From positions 516,001 to 580,000 of the forward strand of contig OW121743.1 of NCBI GenBank assembly GCA_933228675.1: a stretch of DNA of 64,000 nt, written 5' to 3'. A program made the translations under genes and the position numbers. Positions 22,591 to 36,221 of this stretch are shown here, piece by piece (position 1 is the stretch's first letter; each line of letters starts with the position of its first letter). This DNA is from Stomorhina lunata (taxonomy: Eukaryota; Arthropoda; Insecta; Diptera; Rhiniidae). The notes below the pieces were generated by a model. That model saw nothing but the letters and a program-made list of their open reading frames with translations, was not told the DNA's origin and made no database searches.

Positions 22591-24206
22591 TATAAATGGT
22601 TAAATCATATTTTAATAAAACAAAAACTTAGAATTTGACAATCAAAAAATAAAAAAGTATACCACATTACCTGTGCCTTCTTTATATATGTACATATGTA
22701 TGTCTCTATGATGGCCTCTACATTATTCGCTATAACCAAACTCCATTGTTTTTGAATAAATATAATTAAATATTTTAACCATAAATAATAAATTTCCGTT
22801 TGTTCTTAATAATTTGCTTGTAAAAGTTTATTTTACAAAACTTTAATAAAATTAAATTAATCTTAAAATTTATTTATTGCATGAACTTGAACTTGACTTG
22901 AAGATTTGTTAGCCGTTCCCCCAAAAAATTAGTCTGAAACTGATATTTAATAAGAAAATTTCCTGGTCTTTTGTTTCATCGTTTCATCTCGGTGGGATAA
23001 AAACTCAATTAATCATTAAGCAATTGTGTTAATGTTTTCAATATTTTGTGGTTGCCAAAAATCTTTTAACAAATGAGCAACAAGAAATATTTAAAGCAAT
23101 TTAAATTTGTTTTTTTTTTTTGTTGGAAAAAGGTAACAACACACCCTAAATATTGGACAAAATAACATTAAAATAAAACCAACATAAATTTAAAACATAA
23201 AATTCAATTTTATATAAAAATTTGAAATGGTTTTGATTTTAAGATTTTTTATGTAAAACATGTGGGTAGTCAGTTAAAGCCGAAATTGCTTGAGTACTTA
23301 AATACAATTTTATGATTTACTGTTTTCTTTCTTTTTTATTGTTTAACCCAAGAAGCACTTGCTGTGCACATCAAATAACTAATTCATGCTGCAATGAGTT
23401 TAATATCTTTTTCAAAGACCACATTCATATTTTTTTGTTGTTGGTTAAGATTTGAAACAGTAGCTCAAATTGCTGTTAACGTCTTCCGCTTGAGTTTTTT
23501 TCCACGAATAAAGCTAAAACCAAAACATTCAAGAAATTAAGTTTTTCAAAGGCATCTTTTTGATGGAACTCTTCGTAATGAACGTTAATAGCGTTTCATT
23601 ATCATATATTTAGTGTTAAATTAAATATACAAAAGGGTGTGGAATTCTAAACTAACAGTGGTTTTACAGTTTTTCAAATAATGCAACTGAAATTAAAAAA
23701 CATTATAATGAACTTCATTGGAAAAAAAACAAATAAATTTGCAAATGCAATTTTAGTCTGCGAATGCGTGTGTATTTGTTAAATGCATGGGAATACGGTT
23801 AGAATGTAGCTACTCAAAGCGTATTTCCTTGAAAATGTTGTAGGAAAAAACGCAAGAAAAACCTAATCATTATGTTTGTTTGTGTACGTGTGTGTTGTCT
23901 TGAATAAATATACGAATATTTTGAAAACTCGCATTTGAATTGAACATGACAATGAATGTTAAAATTGACAGACTGAAGGAAGTGGTTCGTTACATTTGAT
24001 GGATTACTAAAAGTAGCAGCAAAAGCGAACCGTAAAAAACTGTAGAATCAGCAGACATTGAAAAATGCATTTGTATGCATTTGCTACATTTCACAATGTA
24101 AATTTTAAAATTGTAAAATGACGGGGTTTTATATTGTAATCATACGATAAAGGCAAGTTCTTTTTAATTTAAATTACTAAAAAATCTGACTAGAAAGCTT
24201 AAAGAC
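22591..24206. other. AT-rich non-coding stretch
   Basis: No gene, repeat family or RNA gene was recognised. Confidence 0.4.
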
Positions 24207-24526
24207 CTGGGGCCAAATTACGGCATTCGATACCAATCGAAATCTTAGATATTTTCAAAACATTTGTATAGCATACTTTAAGGATAATCAAAATATTTAA
24301 AAGATGCACAGTTTATTATATTTTTTTTGAAGTTATTTGCCAAAAGATGGTCAATAGTAAAAGAGTTTTAATTGAACTATATGCTTTCAAAAACGAATCA
24401 AAATTGATACCAAATTTCAATAAACTTTTAGCATCACTTTCAACTTTCAACATCCCTAAAGTGTGCTTTACAATATTCGCTTAAAAGTCTGAGTTTTCGA
24501 TATCGAATGCGGTAATTCGGCCCCTG
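24207..24526. mobile_element. GGGGCC-ended MITE, copy 2
   Basis: The ends are CTGGGGCCAAATTACGGC and GCGGTAATTCGGCCCCTG. It is colinear with copy 1 throughout its 320 bp, including GATGCACAGTTTA and AGAGTTTTAATTGAAC. It has no open frame. CTG sits at both outer ends, compatible with a 3-bp target duplication, but the case is weak. Confidence 0.9.
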
Positions 24527-24769
24527 TCATTAGGGTACGCTCAAAAGCTATTTTATTTAAAGGTTGTATTACAATTGAAATTTCTGTAACTCTTTATCGG
24601 CATAAGTAGAAAATGTATATACATATTTATATTAACAATTTACATTCACAAATTTATTTGTACCCAGCAAAACTTTGGTAATGGTATGTACTCTGGTAAT
24701 TTATTACCTTATAATGAATGCAACAAACCCTCCGAATTACTTAAAGGTTACTAAGTAAGTACTTATTTG

Positions 24770-24838
24770 TAAGTGAAATGGTTATTTGAACTGAATGGCC
24801 GGGGTTCAAATCCTACCAAGACCAGACTGTTTTTTTTT
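24770..24838 (+). other. tRNA-like Pol III promoter (SINE head or tRNA relic)
   Basis: An A-box-like TAAGTGAAATGG (24770-24781) is followed 33 bp later by a consensus B box GGTTCAAATCC (24803-24813). A run of nine T (24830-24838) suits Pol III termination. The acceptor and T stems do not pair well, so this is a tRNA-derived SINE head or tRNA pseudogene rather than a working tRNA gene. Confidence 0.5.
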
Positions 24839-25059
24839 AAGTTTTTTTAAATGATTTTTAAATTCTTAAAAAATAAATATTACCTTTTGTAGAAAGAATT
24901 TTTGAAAAAATACCATCATGTTCTGATTGGTCGTAACTTGGTTAGTCCAGACTTATCTTGGTTATCCTTTATCTCAACTGTGGACACTGACTTCCTCGCG
25001 GTATCACCCGGGAAATCCGTTAACACCCGTTAATTTAGTAAGCCAACATGTGCCGCGAG

Positions 25060-25535
25060 TTCTCCCATAAGAACGATAAAATATGGGTTGGGACGTCGGG
25101 CTAGTAACACACTCTTGAAAAAAATAATTACTATAAAAAAGCTAAAATTATTATAAAAACATACCCCCCAAAAGTTAGTCCTCTTCTAACATTAAGCGTC
25201 TTCGAAATTTCGATGAAAAGTAGAAGAAAAACTTTCAAAGCTTGTCCTACGAAATTGGAGAATATTCGTACAAGATCGAAAACTTTACACTTTTTAAACT
25301 AAAATTAAATACCGAAATTTGGTAATATTCACTCACATTTGACCACATTTCCATATTAGTTCCTCAGCTAAAATTGACACAAACATACCTTAATCTCGAA
25401 GTTTAAAAACAAAATTATTAAGAAGATGTATCTTCAAATTAAGAAAAACTTGTAAAGTAATTGGTCCAAATTTGATCTTAGTAGTGAAGGGTATCAACAA
25501 GCCGGGCTTGGCCGACTTTAGCACTTTGTACTGTT
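25060..25535 (-). repeat. Composite of GACGTCGG repeat copy 2 and a mini-me end
   Basis: Near 25080 it matches the 22.3-kb repeat (GGGACGTCGGGCTAGTAACA). At its right end (about 25480-25535) it carries the reverse complement of the mini-me copy A terminus: AGTGAAGGGTATCAACAAGC, then a GGGCTTGGCCGAC hairpin block and AGCACTTTGTACTG. It is heavily decayed. Confidence 0.5.
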
Positions 25536-25599
25536 TAAGACGAAACTAAAATATTTTTACACTAAAACTGTTGCTGAATAGAGCTTTGAATATGAAATG

Positions 25600-26050
25600 A
25601 TTTGCTGAATGGATTTTTGTTAAACTAATGGCTTAATAAAGTTTATACTAAAAAGCTTTAAACTGTTTCCATAGTTTTTTGTAATTAAATTGAGCTTCCT
25701 ATACATAAATCTATAGATAATTTAGATTTTTTGATAAAACTTTACACTTTTTAAACTGAAAATAAAATCTGCTGAAAATTACACTTAGTATTGAATTTTA
25801 TTAAATTTTCGGGCTTGATAGACTATAAAATTTTCTTACTTTTTTTACTTCATTCAAGCATCAATTTGTTGAATGAAGCTTTCGATAGAAAATAAGTTGA
25901 AAAATTGATGTTTTTTAAACTAGTTTAACATAAACTTAAACTGATTAAAGTTTTGTACTAAAAAGCTTTAAGTATTTTCTATAGATTACTGTAATCAATT
26001 TGAGCTTTCCTATAAATATTAAGCTATAAAGTTCATAGGAAATTATTAGC
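25600..26050. repeat. Diverged tandem duplication (about 310-bp period)
   Basis: Blocks near 25640-25720 and 25950-26035 share CTAAAAAGCTTTAA, a TAGTTTTTTGTAAT / TAGATTACTGTAAT block and TTGAGCTTCCTATA / TTGAGCTTTCCTATA in the same order. The copies are diverged and non-coding. Confidence 0.55.
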
Positions 26051-29000
26051 TATATAAAGTTTTCTATAGAGCTGATATATTTAAGAAAATCAGTGGATAA
26101 ATAGAATGACATTAAAATTTGAATTAAATTTATTTTTTTTAAACTAATTCCTTTTAAATTTTTAAACATATGTATAACAAAACTAAAATCCATTTAAATT
26201 TAATGACTCAATCAAAACGTTTTGTTCTTCCATCTAATAATCATTAGCAACACTACATTTGTCACTAACATGTATTAAGAATAGCATAGCATGCATAAAC
26301 GTGCACTGACGGGTATTTCAGTTCACATATTCCAACAATAACATTGACATTTAAGTGTCAGCAGGGTGGAAATTTGGCCTTAAAAGTATTAGAAAAAAAT
26401 CTTATGCTTAAAAGCTTTAAGGGTGATTTCCTTAAATCATTTGTCGTTGAAATTTTGCCTTCAGTTTTATTTTTCAGTTCTTTTTTTTAGACGAGTGATT
26501 AAATGAATGAATAAATATGTCTGAAGAGTGAAAATGCTTTTGTTAAATTTCAGCCAGGATTCAGTTCGATAAGCTGTTCGCTCAACAGATGCTAAAGCTT
26601 TGTCATTGTGTTGTGAATTTTGTTGAAGATTTATGGTCTTGAATGATGAGCGATAAGACAAGACATTATTGATAAAACGCTCCTTCTTAATACTCTCTGT
26701 GTTATTCATTCTGTTTTTTCTTCTTCTATTCTGAGTCAATCAGTCATTACACACATTTAATCTGAAAATGATATGATTAGTGTGCAGCTTTTACTAGGTA
26801 CTTTTTTTGAGTTTCTTTTGTTAAGTAAATAAATAAATTTAAGTTCAAAATCAGATGTTGTTTTAGTGATAAGTCTTGGAACATATTGAAAATGAGTGAT
26901 TGTTAATAAAATGGAAATTAATTATAATAATAAAATATTGTTATGAATACTCGTATTTTTTAGTGAAAGCTTTGCAATAATGCTTAAAAGACTTTTGCAA
27001 AATAGGGTTTTTTATTTTATATTTTTTGTTTTATTAAATAATTTGAATTGTTCTGTCATTTAATTAATAAATTTGTTTATTTTTTTTTTAATTTATTGTT
27101 AGGTAATTAATAATTCTTAGTTTAAAAGCTTCTAACAAAAAAAACCTAATTTGGTTAAACTTTTTTTGTCTCTACATTAAATATTAATCAAAATTTAATT
27201 TAGTTATTTATTTGTTCTGAGTTTGTTTAATCATTTCTCACCTTTTGTTTCAAACACTTTTGTTTGGGGTTTTCCAGTTTGAAATTGATTTGTTTAACAG
27301 ATTTTTCTCTGTTCATGCTACGAGGTATTAGGTCATATTAGAGAATCTGCTTAAACAAATAATTAAAAAATTTAATAATATGTTAAAACATTTCTTTCAT
27401 TTTTTATATATTTAAAAAAAAAAAATATCGAAAGAAACTTTTAACAAAGGTGATGATGTATTTTATAAATTCTTATGTTAATAATGATTTATTTCGTTGT
27501 TATTGTCTTATTTTTAGATAATTTAATTTTAGTACATAAAGAATTTCATGATCAAAACAAAATCGTTAATAAACAATTTCTAACAGTATTTAACCCGGGT
27601 CAACTGGTTATGAACATTTATTAAGGTATAATTTTAAAAATAAATACAAATATAGGCTAAATACGGGCTAGATCAAATATAAAAAAGATCTTTAAACTGG
27701 TTTTAAAGTTCAATAAGCAAGATTAGAAAAAAACTTGATAAAGAAAACTTGTTTTTTAATTTTGCTGTTAAAATCGGTTCAGAAAAGCCATATTTTGACC
27801 ACCGCTTTTGAAAAATCTAATGATGCAGTTCTATGGAGAAGAGTCTAGATTTTAAGAATCAATAATTGTTTTCAAGAAAAATTTATATTGTTATAAAAAA
27901 GGTATTGAAATGTGCTTAATTTTCCAAAACGAAAAGTGATGAAATTTTTTATCAAACTCAGAAGCTCATACATCGAATATAGTTTCATAGCTTTAATCAT
28001 GATGTTGTTTTAATTAAGATATCGAGCCTTGGTTTTAGTTTGCAGAAGAAAATAACTTAATCTCGTATATAGTTTAGAAGATATCAGGAAATCAAAAAAG
28101 TTATACAAAATTCAGTGGTTTTGTTTTTCTTTGGACAAAAACGAAGTTCGCTCGAAAAGACGAAAATCATTTCTTTAGATTGTAGCGAAAAAAATTCAAC
28201 GAAATTTACCAATCGTGAAACAAAGTTAAAAATTTTCTGAAAAAAGTCACATAAATTGTTACGCATAATTTAAGCAAAAAGTGTTGCAGTAGTTTAGGCT
28301 TAACTATAATCAAATTGCATTTAAGTGTAAGTCCAATGCAGGTTCCCCTAAGAGTATTTCAACCAAAGTTAGTAAAGCTCTATTGACGTATGCCGATTAA
28401 ATTCTGTTAAGAATTGCGGCTTATATATTGAGAAGAAAAATAAGTGGGTCCCCAAAGGAGTCGACGGATTTCGAAAATTTTTTGAATTTTTCTTGTTTAT
28501 ATAAAACTGTATGCAAAATTTTATAGTTGTAGGATCCCTCTTATTTGCGCCGTTCGCAATTGATTCATTTAAAAAGAACAATAAACAAAAAAACTAGTAA
28601 ATCTGAAAACTAGTAAATCTGCCGAATCAGACCTAATGACGCAAAAAATTTAATGTTAATTGTATGTATGACAAATTTTTGAATACTGGTGACAATTCAT
28701 CTTAATTTAATCACTTTGACGAAGGTCAAACTGGGCTGACTAATAATAAACTTATAAATTATTTTTCAGTACGATCTATTTAAATCAAATTTTTCCAAAT
28801 TCAAATAAAATTTTTGCTAAATTAATTTTTAAATTTAGAGAACTAAAATTTTTATAATATTTTCTTTAAATTTCAATGAATGAATGGACCAACTTTTTAT
28901 TTTCCAATTGATTGAAAATGAAATGCTTCATTGCATTTTAAGCCAAAATGTATGCCAGGATTTTGTTATCAAATTTTCCTTTATCCTTTTAAATGCCTAA

Positions 29001-30418
29001 GGAGCAATAAAATTTTGTTTGATTTCTTAAATACTTTTCAAGTATTTTAAAGATACGATTCAATTTTGCTTTTAAGCAAAACTTTTTTGAAATGTAATTG
29101 ATTTTTTTTGCAAGTATGTAATTTATTCTTAACATAATGAATTTATTTAAGATACTCCAAAATCTAAAAAGAAATTTTTAACAAACTTTTCTATTGCAAC
29201 AAACTAGAGAACGTGTTTAAAGTGATAACAAAAGGATTAATATAATTCGAATACACATGATAAATTTTCAATAAAATAAATTGAAGAAATAACAGAAAAC
29301 AGTTTAAAGGATTTATGGAAAATTTATGTTAAATAAGGACAAAGAAACCAAAAAACCCTTAGTTGTTCCTTTGAACAGATTTGACTTAAATACTGTTAAA
29401 GGCAAATGTAAAATACCCGTATGATTAAAAGCAATAATAAACGGAAATTAAATTTATAAGAAATCAACTGCAAAAGGAAAATATCTTTTTCTTTTTGAAC
29501 ATTATAGACTTTCTGTTTCGGCAGACGAGCGGGGGGTTATAAATATTTATTTAGCAGAGTAAGGTGGTTTATTTAGTATTTAAACAATAATTACAATACA
29601 ATTCTTTAAGTTTCTTAAAAACAAACGAAGAAACTCGTGCAATCCACAGATGCTGGAGATGCTGGATATACAACCGGAAAGCACGCAATACTCCCACATA
29701 CAAACATATATCGACGAACTTACATTTGAAGCAAAAATAAATGAACAAAAATTGTATTTCCCTCACACATACAAATATTCAAACTATGCTACAGATGTAT
29801 GAATATTCTATATCAAAACTTCAAATCAAATGATTTATGTATGTTTTGGAAATCTCTCTCCCTCGAACAGCTAAAGAAGTTGTTTAAAGTATAAAAAGAT
29901 ATTTGGAATGATACGAGCATGAACGTGTAAGGGTAAATCGAAGGGTAGGGGTTAAATAAACTTGGTCAATTGAGTTGAAAGCTCTTGGTTTATTCATATA
30001 GAATTTGTTGTTAATTTAGTAATTAGTAACAACACGTAGTTGTTAGTTTTCATTTCTGGAACAATATATGTACATACAATATCTATGTACTGGTATGTCT
30101 GTCTGTCTGTCTATCTGCCCGTCCGTCCATCTCTACCACCGTCTACCATGTGGCTGGCTTTTAGTTTTCTTTTCTATGTATTACCATTGTTCGTGTTGTC
30201 TTTTTCAATAAAACTTATTTGATGTTGGCTTTTCATTTTGCTTAATTATCTAACGTAGTTTTCCTATACAGTTTTTTATTTTTTTTTTTAGTTTTTGCTT
30301 TAGAAGAGCAACTTGTCATTTCTTTACATTTCTACCATTTGGCACAGATTTTTTGAATTAAAAAAAGTTCTTCTTTCTATAAGCAGAAACTAAAAAGCAA
30401 AAAACTGATGTGATATTA
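26051..30418. other. AT-rich non-coding stretch
   Basis: No gene could be supported. Frames at 26467-26739 (minus, 90 codons) and 29584-29799 (plus, about 72 codons from stop to stop) have no recognisable domain or splice context. A short TCTG/TCCG run lies at about 30098-30130. Confidence 0.35.
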
Positions 30419-31321
<903 letters not shown>

Positions 31322-34149
31322 AAAAAGCGAAATGTACAACTTAATTACTTGGCTTAGTTTGCTGGTCCATTTAGAATTGCAATTCCACGGAGAGACTTAG
31401 AAATTAAGTTAAAAAAATATGTACCTATATATTTTATTTCCTCACTATTATTTAAAAAATGTGATAAAATAAAAATATTGCAAATTTAAATTCTTAAAGA
31501 AATATTCTTTCGGCAAAATTAATTTCGTGAGTCTTTTATTTAAAACTGTAATGCCATTCTTATACACCACATTTTATATTTTAATTATAGTAGGATAGTA
31601 ACATTTTTGATCTTAACTATAAGAAAAATTTATCCAGGTGACCTTTAACCTTTTCATTTCAAATAAAGGCTTTAAATTCCAAAAAAGCCGTCAGACCTTT
31701 AGAAAATAGTAGGGGTGGCAAGTGACAAAATTTACATTATCTTAGTAGAGCACTATAAGTTATTTGGTAATTAGTTTTAGCCTTTAGATTTTATACTAAA
31801 TTTACAAAGTTTTAATTGTAGACTAAGAGATTGATTTTATATAGCTGGTATTTTTTTGCTTTAATAAAAAGTTTATAACCAAAACCCCTAAAAAATTAAC
31901 CTTAAGCAACATTCAACCAAGTGTCACAAATGGACAAAGAATGACCAGAAAAAGTGTTATAAAATTCCAATACGTAGAGGCGTATAAATTGCCCACTATT
32001 AAAGGCCAATATTCAAAATTGAAAAACACAAGACACGTAATATCCTGTCATTCTGTTTAAACAAAAAAAAAAAAAGATACCAAATAAAAATTGACCAGTT
32101 AACCGAGAAAACCAACAAATGAACAAACAGGCTAAAACATGTAAATGTAAATTTTATTTTGTTAAAACAAAAGAAAAGGACCTAAAGAGATGTTAATATT
32201 TTATAGGCCATTTATTTGTTATCTTCTTCACGTTATATTTAACATAAAATAACTGTTAATTTAAAACATTTAAACCCAAAAAACCCACAAATATATTTTT
32301 AGGCAATACCTTAAAACTTTTATTGTCTGAAAAATAGAAATATTGTACCAAAAAAATAGCATAAAACCAAGAAATATAGAAATAAAATTATTATTAACTT
32401 CATAATGAAGAAAATTATCATAATAAAAAGTAAGCAGGGAATCCATTAGATGCCAGCAACCAAAAAATGTTGGTCCTAATGCTGATAAAGGCTCTTAATA
32501 ATTATATGAATATACGAAAGTGTGTCTTTTTTTGTCATAGAAATAAATGTTTTTATTGTTATTATTACAAAAGCAAAAGATTTTTGATGTTGCCTCTTTC
32601 TCTCTCTCGCTCTCTTCTTAAAACAGCCTCTTTTTGCAAAGGGAAATTTTTTTAAAACATTCGAAGCTGGCAATGCTTGGGATTTATATATTTACCGCTA
32701 TGTTTAAGAAAATTCCACCCTTATTTGTTTTTGGGGTATTTTGTTTTTTGAGGGATATTTTACTATTTCTCTAAGGGACTTGCTCAACATAGAAGAAGCA
32801 AATGAAAAATTTCCCATTTTCTGACGTCTAAGGGTTGCATTAAAACCACTTTCCGCACAAAATTTCCACAGTTCTGCGGGAGATTTCAATGTGTAAACAC
32901 TTAACAAAAACTATAAACTAGAAAGCGCAAAACATTATTTGACTTGTCAAAAGAAAAAAAAAAAGATAAAATTACAACAATAAAAAACCTAAAAATATAA
33001 TTTATTTAAATAAAAGTTAAGAAACTACTTAAGCTTTACAATTTACTTATAATTCGTATTTGTTCGTTAATAAGTCAGTGTAACAATTAGTGAAATTATA
33101 AAAAAGCGGAAGTGTCAAGAAAGTTTTTTTTAATATAACTAAATTTAACCCAATTTAAAACATATCAATTGTATACTTATTAATAATTTATTTAAGCAAA
33201 ACTCTTAAAATACTTAATAATCCTTCCAAATTGATTTTATGTAAAAGAATTTAATTCAAATTTAAGCCTATTTTTAAACAAATTATAATTAACAATTAAA
33301 TACTCGAAAAATTCTAGGTAAGTTTGTGTTTTAGAGTTTACATTATAACAATTTTAGAAAAGGATGCTGTCTTTTTTTTAATATTAATTTACTATTTTTC
33401 TTATTTCCTTTAAAATTTATTTTATTTATTTAACTAAATGTATTTATTTTACTTAAATCTTTAGTTTTTAACAAGATAAGACTATTTTTCTTAATATATT
33501 TTAATAAATCTAAATTTTTCTTTAGAATTGCGAAATTGATTTTTCGAACTTAAACACACTCATACAAATACAAATACAAAAGATGTGTTTTTTGCTTTTA
33601 CTTGAAAAAGGATTTATCTCTTGTGTAATATTAAGTAAAGAGCTAATGAATCTTATTTTTGCTCCCTCTCTTCTCTCTCTCCCATTTTTTTGTGAGAAAT
33701 GATTTTCTCTCAAATTTGAAAACATTATTATTGTTTACAACTGGAGGTTAATACTCCCAGGAACGTACAGAAAAATATTTACAAACTAAATCATAATAAT
33801 AAAAAATGACAATGATACTGCCATAATGTCTGGCTAAATTACAAAAGGACCAGAAAAAAAATATCCTTTTACTCTGACTAACAAAATGAGAAAAAGTTTG
33901 CGAAGGAATGAACAACAAAAACAATAGAAAACAAAAATAAAACAACTCTTCATACAATTACATGCACATATGGGCTTGTATAAAGGTTTTTTGTATTAAA
34001 TCGACTTAAAATTTATATGAAAATGCCTACGATAAAGGCAAAACAAGGACTAAACAAAAATTATTTAAAAATATATGTTTAAGGCATAACAGGACCATAG
34101 GAATAATTTTAAACTGGGACCAGATAAATGCAATACTACGACCTGCTAT
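31322..34149. other. AT-rich non-coding stretch
   Basis: No gene or bounded repeat was recognised. A (TC)n-like run lies at about 32596-32615. Confidence 0.4.
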
Positions 34150-34186
34150 TAAACTGGGATTCGTTTGTGCCGAATCTTATACATAT

Positions 34187-34191
34187 ACCCA

Positions 34192-34244
<53 letters not shown>

Positions 34245-34291
34245 ATATATATGTATATATATATATATAGATATATATATGTATATATATC

Positions 34292-34381
<90 letters not shown>

Positions 34382-34650
34382 ATATTGGAGCAAAAGGTAC
34401 TTCTCTCAGAAAATGAGCTGCATCCGATTCTATTTTTAGACTCATTGAAAGGGATCTACTTTTTAACTTCGGCTCCGAACGGAAATGCATTAGTTATAGA
34501 AGTTTTTCATAGCCTAATACTAAATAACCAGTGGCTAGCTGAGTTATGAGGTGAACCGCCGCTTTTTTGAAAATTTGTTTTCAAGTGAGTCTGGCCGGGG
34601 ATTGAACTTGGGACCTCTGGTATGCTAGGCGGATGACTAACCCACCATCA
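34187..34650 (-). mobile_element. tRNA-related SINE with 11-bp target duplication
   Basis: ACCCACCATCA occurs at 34187-34197 and again at 34640-34650, directly flanking the insert. On the minus strand the insert has a B-box-like AAGTTCAATCCCC (34609-34597) near its 5' end. A body of about 200 bp follows that matches the copy at 41.75 kb, and the insert ends in a long (TA)n tail. The A box is not clear. It has no open frame. Confidence 0.78.
34198..34384. repeat. (TA)n microsatellite forming the SINE tail
   Basis: About 185 bp of TA with scattered C and G. It abuts the SINE body on one side and the target duplication on the other. The Ile/Tyr periodic frames across it are shadows. Confidence 0.95.
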
Positions 34651-36221
34651 AATTGTGTTAAATTTCTAAACATATCTCATATATCTACGAGGGTGCAGCT
34701 AATTCAAAATGTGGACCAAATTTAATAAAATATTTCTTACGCTAGTTGGTATTGCTGGTAAAATATTTGGACCAAACTCTGTTGCAGTAGCTTTATAATT
34801 CAACGTTTAAAAGTATCTAAGTGGTTCCCCTAGTATTTATTTTGCACAAAATTTTGTCTCATAACCGGGTATATTTTAACATTAATAAGCTGTTAAATAC
34901 TTTTCGTTGCGTTTAATATGTAGTTAAGATTAATATGTTGATAGTAATACGAAAGGTTCATATATTTTGACAGGAGTTCTTAATGCATATAAAGTCTGGG
35001 CTGAAAATTGATTGATATCTTTTTAATTTCGTAGGTGCAATCTTAATTTACTGAATTTTTAGATTTTAAAATTTAGTGGCTGTCATAGTTTCGATCTTAA
35101 TAGCTTTTAAGTGGCCTTTGTTACATTTTTTCGTTTTCCGGGAGTGGTTTTTATATGAAAGCTATTGTCAAATAAGGACCGATTCCTATTAAATTTTATA
35201 TACTAACCAATAGTTGCATAAAACTTCTCTATTTTAAATTTAGTCGTCATAGCTATTACAATTGTATTCAATTTATCAGCGTTTATGTGATTCCCGGGCC
35301 GGAGTTATATTGGAGCTCTAACTAAATGTGAACCGATTTTGTCCATTTTTAATATACAACTTTTTTAAGAAATCGAAAATACTTTTCTAAAATTTTATCC
35401 TTCTATCGTTTTTCGTTAAGGCGCTATCGCGCTGTTATCTAACGGATAGATGGACATAAACCGCTTTTCTTTTTGTATTTTTGTGTTTCCATAAGTTTTT
35501 TATATGGGAGCTATGGTCAAATGGTGACAGATTGTAACGAAATTTGGCTGGTATATACATAAGACTTTCTTGTAATAAATTTAGTGATCATAGCTTTCAC
35601 AGTTTATCATTTATTGGCATTGAAGTGTACTTACGGTGGAATTTATTCTGCTTCCGTAAGTGTTTTGCATGGGAGCTATGGTTAAATGCTAACCGATTTC
35701 GATTTTATATGCTACCTAGTGCTTATGTAAAACTTCTATATACCAAATGTTATCACCATAGCCGTTTTAAATTGTCATTTATTAGCTTCGACGAGGTTAT
35801 ACGGGAGCTATGGCCAAATGTGAACCGATTTTGACCAATTTTAATACCTAATTTTCTCAGAAATGGAGAATATCTGTGCCAAGTTTCAATTCAACAGACA
35901 GATAGAATTTCACAAGGATTCAGAATATATATATGGTTTTAATATTAAGGAAATTACAAACGGAATGACAATCTCAATATACCGCTTATTCTTTTTGATG
36001 GTGGGTATAAATAAATAAACTGGGAATATATAAAGAATTACGGAATTATGATAATAATGAACTAGGGCTAATTAAACCTTTTGATAAACTCATTTCCATT
36101 ATATAGTAATTTACAATTAAGAAAAATTAAAGCTTAACTATAAAAGCTAAAGTTGAAAGTGGAATGATATAAGCCTTAATTATTACGGTAAAAGGCAATG
36201 TCTGCTTAAAGGTAAAAAAAT

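Larger units (their letters stand above)
34150..36010 (-). mobile_element. mini-me/Helentron-like element, copy C, split by a SINE
   Basis: The left end has a decayed hairpin (TTCGTTTGTGCCGAA), then TATACCCACCATCA. The right end is TTTGATGGTGGGTATAA. It is colinear with copy B from about 34690 and also carries GGGAGCTATGGTCAAATG-type blocks shared with copy A near 35500-35830. A SINE-like insertion with an 11-bp target duplication occupies 34198-34639. The 96-codon frame at 35544-35834 is a shadow. The left limit is approximate. Confidence 0.68.

Noticed and set aside
24770..24838. Functional tRNA gene
   Set aside because: The promoter boxes are good, but acceptor and T stems do not pair, so only a tRNA-like head is called.
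26467..26739. 90-codon minus-strand frame
   Set aside because: No domain, signal peptide, splice context or homologous pattern; composition like surrounding DNA.
29584..29799. About 72-codon plus frame with a fairly balanced composition (starts MLEMLDIQPEST internally)
   Set aside because: No family resemblance, no promoter or splice signals; length is within chance for one of many frames in 64 kb.
34128..34490. Ile/Tyr-rich frames on both strands across the TA tract
   Set aside because: A (TA)n repeat is open in several frames; no coding evidence.
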